From Fidelibacterota bacterium (lineage in GTDB: Bacteria > Marinisomatota > Marinisomatia > Marinisomatales > UBA1611): DNA of 8,111 nucleotides. The notes under the pieces were generated by a model, which was given only the letters and a program-made list of their open reading frames with translations, did not search any database and was not told where the DNA came from. This document shows positions 1 through 6,797 of this stretch, piece by piece; the first letter of the stretch is position 1; every line of letters starts with the position of its first letter. The DNA is taken from assembly GCA_002694025.1 (NCBI GenBank), contig NZKX01000095.1:1-8111 (forward strand). The letters are read 5' to 3'. The position numbers and the translations under genes were made by a program.

Positions 1-1101
1 TTCATCAGTGCCACCACCAATTGACATTAAACGACCATCTCTATATACTTTTGATAATGGGTTTTCCCATGTAAAACCCATACCCCCCCAATATTGTAAA
101 CAAGTATCAGAAACTTCTCTAATTAATTTCCCACATTTAAATTTTGCCATAGATGCAAGGTAAGTCATATCTTTTCCATCAACAAAATCTTCACATGCTC
201 TATAAATTAAGGATCTCAAAGCTTCAATTTCTATCTGTAATTCTGCGAGTCTAAACTGTATAGCTTGATTATCTATGATCCTTTTTCCGAAGGCCGATCT
301 ATCTTTACAAAAACTAATAGTTTGCTCAATACAATCATCAAGTATCACTAAGGCGCTTGCAGCTAGGAAAATTCTTTCTTCTTGAAACTGTTGCATTTGC
401 ATAGAAAAACCATCACCTTCCTCACCAATTCTATATCTCATGGGTACTCGCACATTATCAAAATAAACTGGAGCTGTGTCAGAACTTCTTAATCCAAGTT
501 TATCTATTTTTTCACCAATTTCAACTCCAGGCAATTTTGAGGGAATAATAACAAGCGATTTATTTTTATGAGGTTTATCATCGCTTGTGTTTAATAAAGT
601 ACAAAAGTAATCCGCCTGAGTAGCATTAGTTATCCACATTTTTTGGCCATTGATTATATAATCATCACCATCTTTTTTTGCATAAGTCTTGAGCGCAGCT
701 ACATCAGATCCTCCTGAATGTTCACTTACAGCAATAGAGGTTACATAATCACCAGAGATAGCAGGGGTTAAAAATTCATCTTTTAATTCTTTTGATCCAT
801 ATCTATCCAAAGCAGGTGTAGCCATATCAGTTTGAACACCAGTACTAATTATTACTCCGCTGTCCAAACCATAGCCCAAGGCTTCAGCAAATACCATCCC
901 ATAGCTATAATCTAAACCCATACCTCCATTTTCTTCTCCTTTAGTAATTCCCAGAAGATCCAAGTCTCCCATTTTTTTAAATAGTTCATGAGCGGGAAAT
1001 TTTTCATTTTTTTCCCATTCATCGGCAAAAGGTTTGATTTCATTAATTGCAAAATTTTTGACTGTGTCAAAAAGAGCTTTGTGCTCATTATTAAGTTTCA
1101 T
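1..1101 (-). CDS. Acyl-CoA dehydrogenase, AtuD (citronellyl-CoA dehydrogenase)-like, 3' end cut by window edge
   Basis: Flavoprotein expected to oxidise an acyl-CoA to the trans-2-enoyl-CoA, passing electrons to electron-transfer flavoprotein in the cytoplasm. I translated the open frame from the ATG at 1101 to the edge: 367 residues, no stop. Family landmarks run in order: N-terminal helical domain (1-115), flavin-contact motif AVSEHSGGSDV (124-134), WITNAT (156-161), the RSAFGKRI helix start (268-275) and QYWGGMGF (336-343). The last codon visible encodes a Glu in SIGGGTDE (360-367), which aligns with the catalytic-base Glu of the family's C-terminal motif. The triple-glycine form of this motif recalls AtuD and its relatives rather than the short-chain YEGTSE type. 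About 15-20 residues should be missing, judging from a usual length near 385. The start is supported by a good Shine-Dalgarno at 1107-1112 and follows the hydratase stop by one base. Acyl-CoA dehydrogenase is secure; citronellyl-CoA specificity is inference. Confidence 0.93.
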   Translation of the reverse strand, partial: MKLNNEHKALFDTVKNFAINEIKPFADEWEKNEKFPAHELFKKMGDLDLLGITKGEENGGMGLDYSYGMVFAEALGYGLDSGVIISTGVQTDMATPALDRYGSKELKDEFLTPAISGDYVTSIAVSEHSGGSDVAALKTYAKKDGDDYIINGQKMWITNATQADYFCTLLNTSDDKPHKNKSLVIIPSKLPGVEIGEKIDKLGLRSSDTAPVYFDNVRVPMRYRIGEEGDGFSMQMQQFQEERIFLAASALVILDDCIEQTISFCKDRSAFGKRIIDNQAIQFRLAELQIEIEALRSLIYRACEDFVDGKDMTYLASMAKFKCGKLIREVSDTCLQYWGGMGFTWENPLSKVYRDGRLMSIGGGTDE

Positions 1102-1102
1102 A

Positions 1103-1900
1103 TTAGTCCTTTGTATTCCAAAATGGTTTTCTTTTCTCGAAAAAAGATTGAAACCCTTCACGTCCTTCCTCGTGAACAATGCATTCAGAGAATAATTTAG
1201 CGGCATGATGAGTATCAATATTATAGTTTAAATTAAGAAGATTTTTTGTAACGGCTATTGCATTTGGAGAGCATTTTTCTACCTTTTTCATTATTTTTAA
1301 AACTGCATTATCTAAGTCTTTTCTATCCTTCGCAACATAATCCACCATTCCTATTAAAAATGCCTTATTTCCATCGATAACATCTCCTAGAAGCATAAGT
1401 TTTTTTCCTAAATTGAAACCCACCTTTTTTAAAATGTAGGGAGCAATTTGTGCAGGTGTTAAACCTATCTTTGTTTCTGTTAAAGCATACTTTGCGTCAC
1501 TTGTTGATATTAGGAAATCAGTTGCACTCGCAATGCCAACGGCACCTGCCATGCAGTATCCCTCCACAACGGAAATAGTAATTTTAGGTATTTTACTTAT
1601 TTTAGTGAATATATCGCCAAATTTTATACTCATTCTCAGTGCTTTATCACGCGCATTATTTTTTTCAGAAGCAATGTGTTGCATCCATTTAAGATCAGCT
1701 CCTGCGCAAAAAACATTTCCTTTTCCGCGAAAAATAAGGCCACGAATGGAAGAATTTTCTTCAACAAAATCTAAAGTCACAGCAATTTCTTTAATCAAAA
1801 CTTCGGATAAGGAATTTCGTTTTTCAGGCCTATTAAACCATATGGTAATCCAATTATTTTTAAATTCTAAAAGACACTCTTTAGTTTTTGGTATTTTCAT
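1103..1900 (-). CDS. Enoyl-CoA hydratase/isomerase family protein, AtuE/LiuC-like
   Basis: Crotonase-fold protein of 265 residues, normal family length, expected to hydrate an enoyl-CoA. Visible landmarks are NRPEKRNSLS (23-32), the CoA and oxyanion-hole segment CAGADLKWM (65-73), the second oxyanion-hole segment EGYCMAGAVGIAS (113-125) and ALTETKIGLTPAQIAPY (139-155). By alignment with the canonical hydratase motif GGGCEL, the first catalytic Glu is replaced by Gly122, while the second is kept as Glu142. The ADLKWM and IGLTPAQIAPY phrases are typical of the methylglutaconyl-CoA / isohexenylglutaconyl-CoA hydratase group (LiuC, AtuE) as I know it. The gene begins two bases after the AtuA-family stop and ends one base before the dehydrogenase start, so it is surely cotranscribed. 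No convincing Shine-Dalgarno precedes the ATG. A hydratase on a branched glutaconyl-CoA is the favoured role; another crotonase-type reaction is possible. Confidence 0.9.
   Translation of the reverse strand: MKIPKTKECLLEFKNNWITIWFNRPEKRNSLSEVLIKEIAVTLDFVEENSSIRGLIFRGKGNVFCAGADLKWMQHIASEKNNARDKALRMSIKFGDIFTKISKIPKITISVVEGYCMAGAVGIASATDFLISTSDAKYALTETKIGLTPAQIAPYILKKVGFNLGKKLMLLGDVIDGNKAFLIGMVDYVAKDRKDLDNAVLKIMKKVEKCSPNAIAVTKNLLNLNYNIDTHHAAKLFSECIVHEEGREGFQSFFEKRKPFWNTKD
1107..1112 (-). promoter_or_regulatory. Shine-Dalgarno AAAGGA for the acyl-CoA dehydrogenase
   Basis: On the minus strand AAAGGA lies five bases before the ATG at 1101, inside the last codons of the upstream hydratase gene. 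It is the only clear Shine-Dalgarno I found in front of any gene here; the other starts have A/T-rich leaders. It fixes the dehydrogenase start and suggests stronger or independent initiation on this gene. Confidence 0.7.
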
Positions 1901-1902
1901 AT

Positions 1903-3699
1903 TTAGTGGTGTTTTTCTTTTAGTATATCAAATAATTCTTTTGTAACTGGAATAGGGTATTCTAGAAGCTGTTGAGCATAAGCTTTTCCCTGCGGGTCAA
2001 CATTCAAACTTGCCATACCTCCTCCACCCAGCGAGTTTTTTAAAAGAAAATTAATTCCGTTGATTCCTGGGAGTTTCCACTTCAAAACATCACCTTCCAA
2101 AACATGACTGAAAAACTTTGATATGTTAGGAGAGCATAGTTCACTATCAATAAAATCAAAGTATTCTTTTCTCCTTGCAATAACTCCTATGTTTGCATGG
2201 TCTCCTTTATCACCACTTCTTGCATATGCTAAATTAATCAAAGGTACTCTATGATCCTTTATGAGGGAAGTAGTTTTTTTCTTTGAAAAAGACTTAGTTC
2301 TCATCTTCTTGACTACTTTAGGCTCATATGTAGATACCTGGAAGACGTTATTATTCATTTTTACTTTTACTTTTATTTGGTCTTTAGGTAGTAAAAAAGA
2401 AAATAAATGAATAGAGGGTGATACCTTAGGTCGGCCTCCTAAATAATTAATGACCCCGGCAGCCATTCCTGTTACGGCTTGTGCTACTTCTTTTGAAAAA
2501 ATACTTAAAGCTTCTTTTTGAACATGGGTCACAACAATTCGCAGCACAATTTCCTTAGTTGAATGATTGATCATTTCCGGTCCATAAATAGAGTCAGAAC
2601 CAATTAAATCATAGGCAGTATTAGAAAAATCTTTCAACTTTTTTTCTTTGAAAATATTAGAACACTTTTTAATAATCGCACGTCCAATTATCTTTCCTTT
2701 TTGTAGCGAGTCTTTTCCTCCAATGACTAGAGTTCCAATTGACCTATATCCATCCATATACGTAGCTGAATTTTTATAATATTTTGTGGGAGGATATCCT
2801 TTAGCACCTTCAACTAAAACTTTATCCGAACCGATTTCTTTAATTTTAACATTTGAAAAATCACAGATCACATCTGGTAAAATATACTCCTCAGGGTTTC
2901 CAATTTCATAAACAAGTTGCTCAGCTACTGTTCCAAATGTGACCAACCCACCGGTTCCTTTCGGCTTTGATACAATAAAATCGCCACTTTGGAACACATC
3001 TACAAATGGAAAACCAATATTATCATATCCCGCTACTTCTTTCCAATCTGTGTAATTACCTCCAGTACATTGCGCCCCACACTCAATAATATGTCCTGCC
3101 AGACTACCTGCAGAAAGGAGGTCATAATCAGAATGCTTCCAATTATATTCATGTATTAAAGGTCCCAAAACTAAGGCGCTGTCCACCACTCTTCCAGTAA
3201 TTACAATATCTGCTCCTTTATTTAAAGCTTCAACTATTCCAGGTGCTCCAAGGTATGCATTTATACTTAGGCATTGTTTAGGTAAAATTGATTTCTTTTC
3301 TATCTCCGTAACCCCTTGCTTTCGCAGAGCAGGTAACTCAGCTAAAATATTATCTCCTTCGACAGTAGCAATGTTCAACTCTAATCCAAGTTTTTCAGCT
3401 TCAAGTTGAAGAGCAGTTTTACATGAATGAGGATTAATTCCGCCAGCATTTGTTATTACTTTTATTTTTTTATCTTTTATTGCTTTAAGAAGTGAGGTAA
3501 TATGATCGACAAAATCAGTTGCGTATCCTAATTTAGGATTTATAAGCTTAGCCCTTGATAAGATTGACATGGTGACTTCAGCAAGAAAGTCGAAGACTAA
3601 ATAATCAAGACTTGCTTTTTCAACAAGCTGCTTTGCTGCAGTAGAGGTATCTCCCCAAAATCCAGATGCGCATCCAATCCTAATTCTTTTGGAATTCAT
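1903..3699 (-). CDS. atuA: AtuA-family protein (acyclic terpene utilisation), two-domain form
   Basis: 598-residue cytoplasmic protein with no signal peptide or membrane segment. The N-terminal AtuA domain (about 5-455, formerly DUF1446) starts with RIRIGCASGFWGD (5-17) and contains NAGGINP (84-90), TGRVVDSAL (168-176) and GHIIECGAQCTGG (202-214). A basic Lys/Ser-rich linker (about 462-482) leads to the C-terminal AtuA-like domain (about 486-585), with ARSGDKGDHANIG (493-505) and a Gly-rich NSLGGGG (555-561). AtuA is required for growth on citronellol/geraniol in Pseudomonas, but to my knowledge its reaction is unproven. The ATG overlaps the preceding gene's stop as ATGA, so translation is probably coupled. 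The invariant-looking Cys (206, 211), His (91, 501) and Gly motifs make an enzyme likely. Family assignment is firm; the reaction is not known. Confidence 0.92.
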   Translation of the reverse strand: MNSKRIRIGCASGFWGDTSTAAKQLVEKASLDYLVFDFLAEVTMSILSRAKLINPKLGYATDFVDHITSLLKAIKDKKIKVITNAGGINPHSCKTALQLEAEKLGLELNIATVEGDNILAELPALRKQGVTEIEKKSILPKQCLSINAYLGAPGIVEALNKGADIVITGRVVDSALVLGPLIHEYNWKHSDYDLLSAGSLAGHIIECGAQCTGGNYTDWKEVAGYDNIGFPFVDVFQSGDFIVSKPKGTGGLVTFGTVAEQLVYEIGNPEEYILPDVICDFSNVKIKEIGSDKVLVEGAKGYPPTKYYKNSATYMDGYRSIGTLVIGGKDSLQKGKIIGRAIIKKCSNIFKEKKLKDFSNTAYDLIGSDSIYGPEMINHSTKEIVLRIVVTHVQKEALSIFSKEVAQAVTGMAAGVINYLGGRPKVSPSIHLFSFLLPKDQIKVKVKMNNNVFQVSTYEPKVVKKMRTKSFSKKKTTSLIKDHRVPLINLAYARSGDKGDHANIGVIARRKEYFDFIDSELCSPNISKFFSHVLEGDVLKWKLPGINGINFLLKNSLGGGGMASLNVDPQGKAYAQQLLEYPIPVTKELFDILKEKHH

Positions 3700-4694
3700 T
3701 TTAAATTAATACTTGTTGATGAATTTATTGATTGACCAAGCTTTTGCATGATTAATGTAGCCGATTCAATACCATTAATAGTATGAACACTTTTTCCAGC
3801 AGAATATAAACTTTCTGCCTTTTTTGAATTAGTGTTTTTTAATAGGTACTTTGATTGAAAAATAGATTTTAGGTTCAAAAGCATCCTAGCCTTATGTTTG
3901 AATCTACTTTTTAGTAATTTTTTTAATAACCATGAGTTTTCTTTTTTAAACTCTTTAGACTTTATTATAGAAACGGGTACGCCTGTTAACCTAGTTGTCG
4001 AAACAATATCTTTTTCTGATGCATTAACTATAGCTGTTTTATAGTCTTTAAGTGTATTGCATTCGTTTGAAGCAATAAATCTGGTCCCCATTTGAACACC
4101 ATTAAATCCTATTTCTAATGCTTTAATTAACTCAAGTTCACTTCCTATGCCTCCAGCACAAATTAGCGGGAGACCTAAATCATTAAGTTCTGTATACATT
4201 TCTTCCATTGATTTCGAACCTAGGTGTCCACCAGCGCGATTATTTACACAAATTAAACCATCTACTCCAGCATCAATTCCTTTTTTGGCAAAATGACGGT
4301 CGGTAACATCGTGATAAACAAATCCTCCTGCCTGGTGGACTCTTTCACATACCCAATCTGGCTTTCCAAGAGACGTAACAAAAAACTTAATATTTTCCTC
4401 AAGAGCAATATCAATCCAATCAGACATACGCTCTAGATATTTCTTACTTCCTTTTTCTATTAATGCATTAAAACCGATCGGTTTTTCAGTCAGGGATCGT
4501 ATGTACTTTATTCCTTCTCTTAATTCATATCCATGCACAAATGTAAGACTTACAGGTTGCAAAATTGCTATTCCTCCACCTTCTGAAGCTGCTGCTACCA
4601 GTTCAGGGTTGGAACATGGATACATTGCACCACATATGATTGGATATTCAATTTTTGAATGTCTAAGAAAAATATTTTTGGATCTTCTAATCAT
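3696..4694 (-). CDS. Nitronate monooxygenase-family FMN-dependent TIM-barrel enzyme
   Basis: 332 residues from the ATG at 4694. Landmarks for the nitronate monooxygenase / 2-nitropropane dioxygenase family are YPIICGAMYPCSNPELVAAAS (17-37), the AGGHLG segment carrying the family's active-site His (H157; 154-159), and the FMN phosphate-binding stretch ICAGGIG (178-184) with GVQMGTRF (199-206). The C-terminal SAGKSVHTINGIESA (298-312) is also typical. The family includes true nitronate oxidases and FabK-type enoyl-thioester reductases, so the name does not fix the reaction. Sitting among CoA enzymes, a flavin-dependent reduction or oxidation of an acyl-CoA intermediate is plausible. An in-frame ATG at 4715 would add seven residues, but the ATG at 4694 overlaps the hydratase stop as ATGA, the same arrangement as at this gene's 3' end, so I prefer it. 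Neither start has a Shine-Dalgarno. Residues 250-290 are unusually rich in Lys. Confidence 0.88.
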   Translation of the reverse strand: MIRRSKNIFLRHSKIEYPIICGAMYPCSNPELVAAASEGGGIAILQPVSLTFVHGYELREGIKYIRSLTEKPIGFNALIEKGSKKYLERMSDWIDIALEENIKFFVTSLGKPDWVCERVHQAGGFVYHDVTDRHFAKKGIDAGVDGLICVNNRAGGHLGSKSMEEMYTELNDLGLPLICAGGIGSELELIKALEIGFNGVQMGTRFIASNECNTLKDYKTAIVNASEKDIVSTTRLTGVPVSIIKSKEFKKENSWLLKKLLKSRFKHKARMLLNLKSIFQSKYLLKNTNSKKAESLYSAGKSVHTINGIESATLIMQKLGQSINSSTSINLK

Positions 4695-5110
4695 TGTATT
4701 TGAATTAGTGAGCATCCACTTAACTTTACATCATTGAATTGATTTTTTACAGTCAAATCAAGCTCTATTTTTTTTTGATTTTTGTTCTTTAAAATTTTTT
4801 TAACAATACCACTACAAGTTAATTGATCCCCGATATTTGTTATTGAAGTAAATTGGACATTATACTCTAAAATTTGGGACTGGTTAATATTATTAGTTAA
4901 TACTCTACCTAGATATCCCATTATAAGCATTCCGTGAGCAATTACATCCTTAAAACCTACCCGATTTGCGTAGTCTGTATCAATGTGAAGTGGATTATGA
5001 TCGCCTGATGCACCCGCGTAAAGCGCTAGGTTTGCTCTAGAAATTGGCTCAATTTTTAATTCAGGAAGTACATCTCCTACAGTTGCTTGCTTATGATTCC
5101 ATGGACTCAT
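4691..5110 (-). CDS. MaoC-like hot-dog hydratase, catalytic (HadB-like) subunit
   Basis: 139-residue single hot-dog protein. It carries the hydratase-2 motif ASGDHNPLHID (34-44) with the Asp37/His42 catalytic dyad, followed by AHGMLIMGYLGRVL (58-71), the usual central helix. Proteins of this type hydrate trans-2-enoyl-CoA (or enoyl-ACP) to the (R)-3-hydroxyacyl thioester. It lies three bases after the companion MaoC gene and overlaps the FMN enzyme gene by four bases. The adjacent pair of one complete and one dyad-less hot-dog protein resembles mycobacterial HadAB and the MaoC heteromers of steroid side-chain degradation, so a heterodimer is likely. Family and catalytic residues are clear; the substrate is inferred from the neighbourhood. 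Confidence 0.88.
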   Translation of the reverse strand: MSPWNHKQATVGDVLPELKIEPISRANLALYAGASGDHNPLHIDTDYANRVGFKDVIAHGMLIMGYLGRVLTNNINQSQILEYNVQFTSITNIGDQLTCSGIVKKILKNKNQKKIELDLTVKNQFNDVKLSGCSLIQIQ

Positions 5111-5113
5111 GAT

Positions 5114-5551
5114 TTATCTTATAACTAAAGTTGATATAGATTCTACCACTGAATCTTTATTTTGGTTAATAAACAGAGATTCAATTTCTACAAATTTCAA
5201 AGTTCCATTTTTCTTATGATAAATATCTTTAATTTTACTTTTCATTATAATTTTATCTCCAGCAAAAACAAGTTTATAATATTTATATTTCTGTCCTGCA
5301 TGCAGAACATCTTTCATGCTTATAGAAAGGTCATCCAAATATTGATAAGGATTTTTTTGTTCATGTCCAACTGTTGTTAAAAAAGTAGGAGGTGTAAGTA
5401 GGGAAGGGTAGCCTTTTTCCAAAGCTGCTTTTTCATCAAAATATACCGGGTCAGTTTGCCCCGTAACCTTTGAAAAAAATTTAACCCTTTGTTTTTCCAC
5501 ATCAAATTTGATAATTGGAAAGGTTTTGTTTATCAAAGATCTATTTAACAT
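5114..5551 (-). CDS. MaoC-like N-terminal-type hot-dog protein, probable non-catalytic (HadA-like) subunit
   Basis: 145 residues resembling the N-terminal hydratase domain family found in HadA/HadC and in the first half of double hot-dog hydratases. Landmarks are VKFFSKVTGQTDPVYFDEKAA (23-43), a PPTF turn (54-57), LHAGQKYKY (83-91) and a final strand ending STLVIR. Aligning GQTDPVYFD with the partner's GDHNPLHID puts Gln32 and Tyr37 where the catalytic Asp and His should be, so this copy should not catalyse hydration itself. In known split hydratases such a subunit shapes the acyl-binding tunnel. The ATG is five bases after the dehydrogenase stop, with an A/T-only leader and no Shine-Dalgarno. 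Confidence is good for the fold and pairing, lower for the structural role. Confidence 0.82.
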   Translation of the reverse strand: MLNRSLINKTFPIIKFDVEKQRVKFFSKVTGQTDPVYFDEKAALEKGYPSLLTPPTFLTTVGHEQKNPYQYLDDLSISMKDVLHAGQKYKYYKLVFAGDKIIMKSKIKDIYHKKNGTLKFVEIESLFINQNKDSVVESISTLVIR

Positions 5552-5556
5552 TTTAT

Positions 5557-6780
5557 TTAATTAAAAGTAGTATTTGCTTTTGCCATTTGGCCTAACAATT
5601 TAGGAGGAATAAATTGTTTACCATAATTATCAGCTAACTCTAAACAGCGTACATTAAATTTTTGAATTCCATAATTATTGACATATTCCAAAACCCCACC
5701 TGAAGATTTTGGAAATCCAAGGCCTAACATACTTCCAATATTTGCATCTCGAGCTGAAGTAATAATATTTTTTTCATAGCAATAAACTGCCTCTATTACT
5801 TGAGCGAAAATTAACCTATCGATAATATCTTTTTCTGGTATTTGGTTAACTGAGATTGGAAAATATTTTTCTAGTTTTTCCCAAATATATTTTTTCTTCC
5901 CTTTCGGGTATTGGTAAAAACCACCATATCCTGATCTCCCTTTACGATTAAATTTCAAAACCATTTTTTCAATTACTCTGTCCCACGGTCCTACATAGCT
6001 ACTCTTATCATATTTTAAGATTTGTTTTCTAATTCTTCCAATTAGGTCAATATTAACTTCATCACTCAATGCTAAAGGGCCAACTGGGTAACCAGCTCTT
6101 TTACCTGCATTTTCTATCGATGTGGCTTTGATTCCTTCACTTAACATAACCATTCCCTCGCATGGATATTTTACAAAGACCCTCGTGGTATAAAACCCGG
6201 GATTATCATTTACAATGATAGGAGTTTTGTTAATGTTTTGTGTGAAATTAAGAGCAGTTTTAAGAGTATTATAGCTAGTTTCCTTCCCTTTAATTACCTC
6301 AACTAATTTCATTTTATGAACAGGAGAAAAAAAATGTAACCCAATAAAATTTTTGTTATTTCTTAGTTTTGAGGCTAAAACAGATATAGGGATTGTTGAT
6401 GTATTTGATGCGATAAATCCATTAGGTTTTAAAAACCTCTCAGCTATTTTTAATACTTTAGTCTTAATTTTTAAATCTTCATAAATCGCTTCAATAATAA
6501 TGTTTTTCGATGCAAGTGTTTCATAATCGGTACTTATTTTGATTTGGCTTTTAGTATCATCCATTTCTGCCTTTGTGATAAAGCCTTTTTCCAAAATTTT
6601 TTCTAAAATTTGATAAATTTTTTCTAAGCCCTCTTTTGCTTTCTTTTTAGTTAAATCAAGCATTAGTACTTCAAAACCTGATAAAGCAGCGGCATATGCA
6701 ATACCGTGGCCCATTAATCCAGAACCAATAACTCCTACTGAAACATTATTTCTTTTTTTTAATTTATTTTCAATTGTCAT
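5557..6780 (-). CDS. 3-hydroxyacyl-CoA dehydrogenase, FadB/FadJ-type without hydratase domain
   Basis: 407-residue NAD-dependent dehydrogenase oxidising a 3-hydroxyacyl-CoA to the 3-oxoacyl-CoA. The Rossmann domain has VGVIGSGLMGHG (15-26) with GxGxxG at 19-24 and Asp42 at the end of strand 2, favouring NAD over NADP. SNTST (125-129) and HFFSP (149-153) follow, with catalytic His149 and Glu161 (LVEVIKG). NDNPGFYTTRVF begins the C-terminal helical domain. A second C-terminal domain (about 313-400) has ARDANIGSMLGLGFPKSSGG, as in the fatty-acid oxidation multienzymes FadB/FadJ. The usual N-terminal crotonase domain of those proteins is absent, so hydration must come from separate proteins in the operon. 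The start is 17 bases after the regulator gene's stop; there is no Shine-Dalgarno. The stereochemistry of this family is (S)-specific, which does not match the (R)-products expected from MaoC hydratases next to it. Confidence 0.93.
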   Translation of the reverse strand: MTIENKLKKRNNVSVGVIGSGLMGHGIAYAAALSGFEVLMLDLTKKKAKEGLEKIYQILEKILEKGFITKAEMDDTKSQIKISTDYETLASKNIIIEAIYEDLKIKTKVLKIAERFLKPNGFIASNTSTIPISVLASKLRNNKNFIGLHFFSPVHKMKLVEVIKGKETSYNTLKTALNFTQNINKTPIIVNDNPGFYTTRVFVKYPCEGMVMLSEGIKATSIENAGKRAGYPVGPLALSDEVNIDLIGRIRKQILKYDKSSYVGPWDRVIEKMVLKFNRKGRSGYGGFYQYPKGKKKYIWEKLEKYFPISVNQIPEKDIIDRLIFAQVIEAVYCYEKNIITSARDANIGSMLGLGFPKSSGGVLEYVNNYGIQKFNVRCLELADNYGKQFIPPKLLGQMAKANTTFN

Positions 6781-6797
6781 TAAATTTAAAACTTAAA

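Noticed and set aside
83..89. Run of seven C bases as a phase-variation or frameshift site in the acyl-CoA dehydrogenase
   Set aside because: The reading frame is intact across it and encodes the conserved YWGGMGF motif, so it is simply codon use.
988..1200. Plus-strand open frame of 70 codons
   Set aside because: It lies opposite the start of the acyl-CoA dehydrogenase and the end of the crotonase gene; composition is Phe/Lys-rich with no family resemblance.
1533..1946. Plus-strand open frame of 137 codons with hydrophobic segments
   Set aside because: It is entirely antisense to the crotonase gene and the AtuA 3' end; the apparent membrane segments reflect antisense reading of a well-supported gene.
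4695..4715. Seven-codon N-terminal extension of the FMN enzyme from the ATG at 4715
   Set aside because: The ATG at 4694 forms an ATGA overlap with the upstream stop, matching the arrangement at the gene's other end, and the extra residues are not family-like. The choice is not certain.
4501..4737. Plus-strand open frame of 78 codons
   Set aside because: Antisense to the conserved N-terminus of the nitronate monooxygenase-family gene, with no recognisable domain.
5162..5380. Plus-strand open frame of 72 codons, Phe/Ile-rich
   Set aside because: Antisense to the MaoC-like gene; AT-rich antisense frames give such hydrophobic products by chance.
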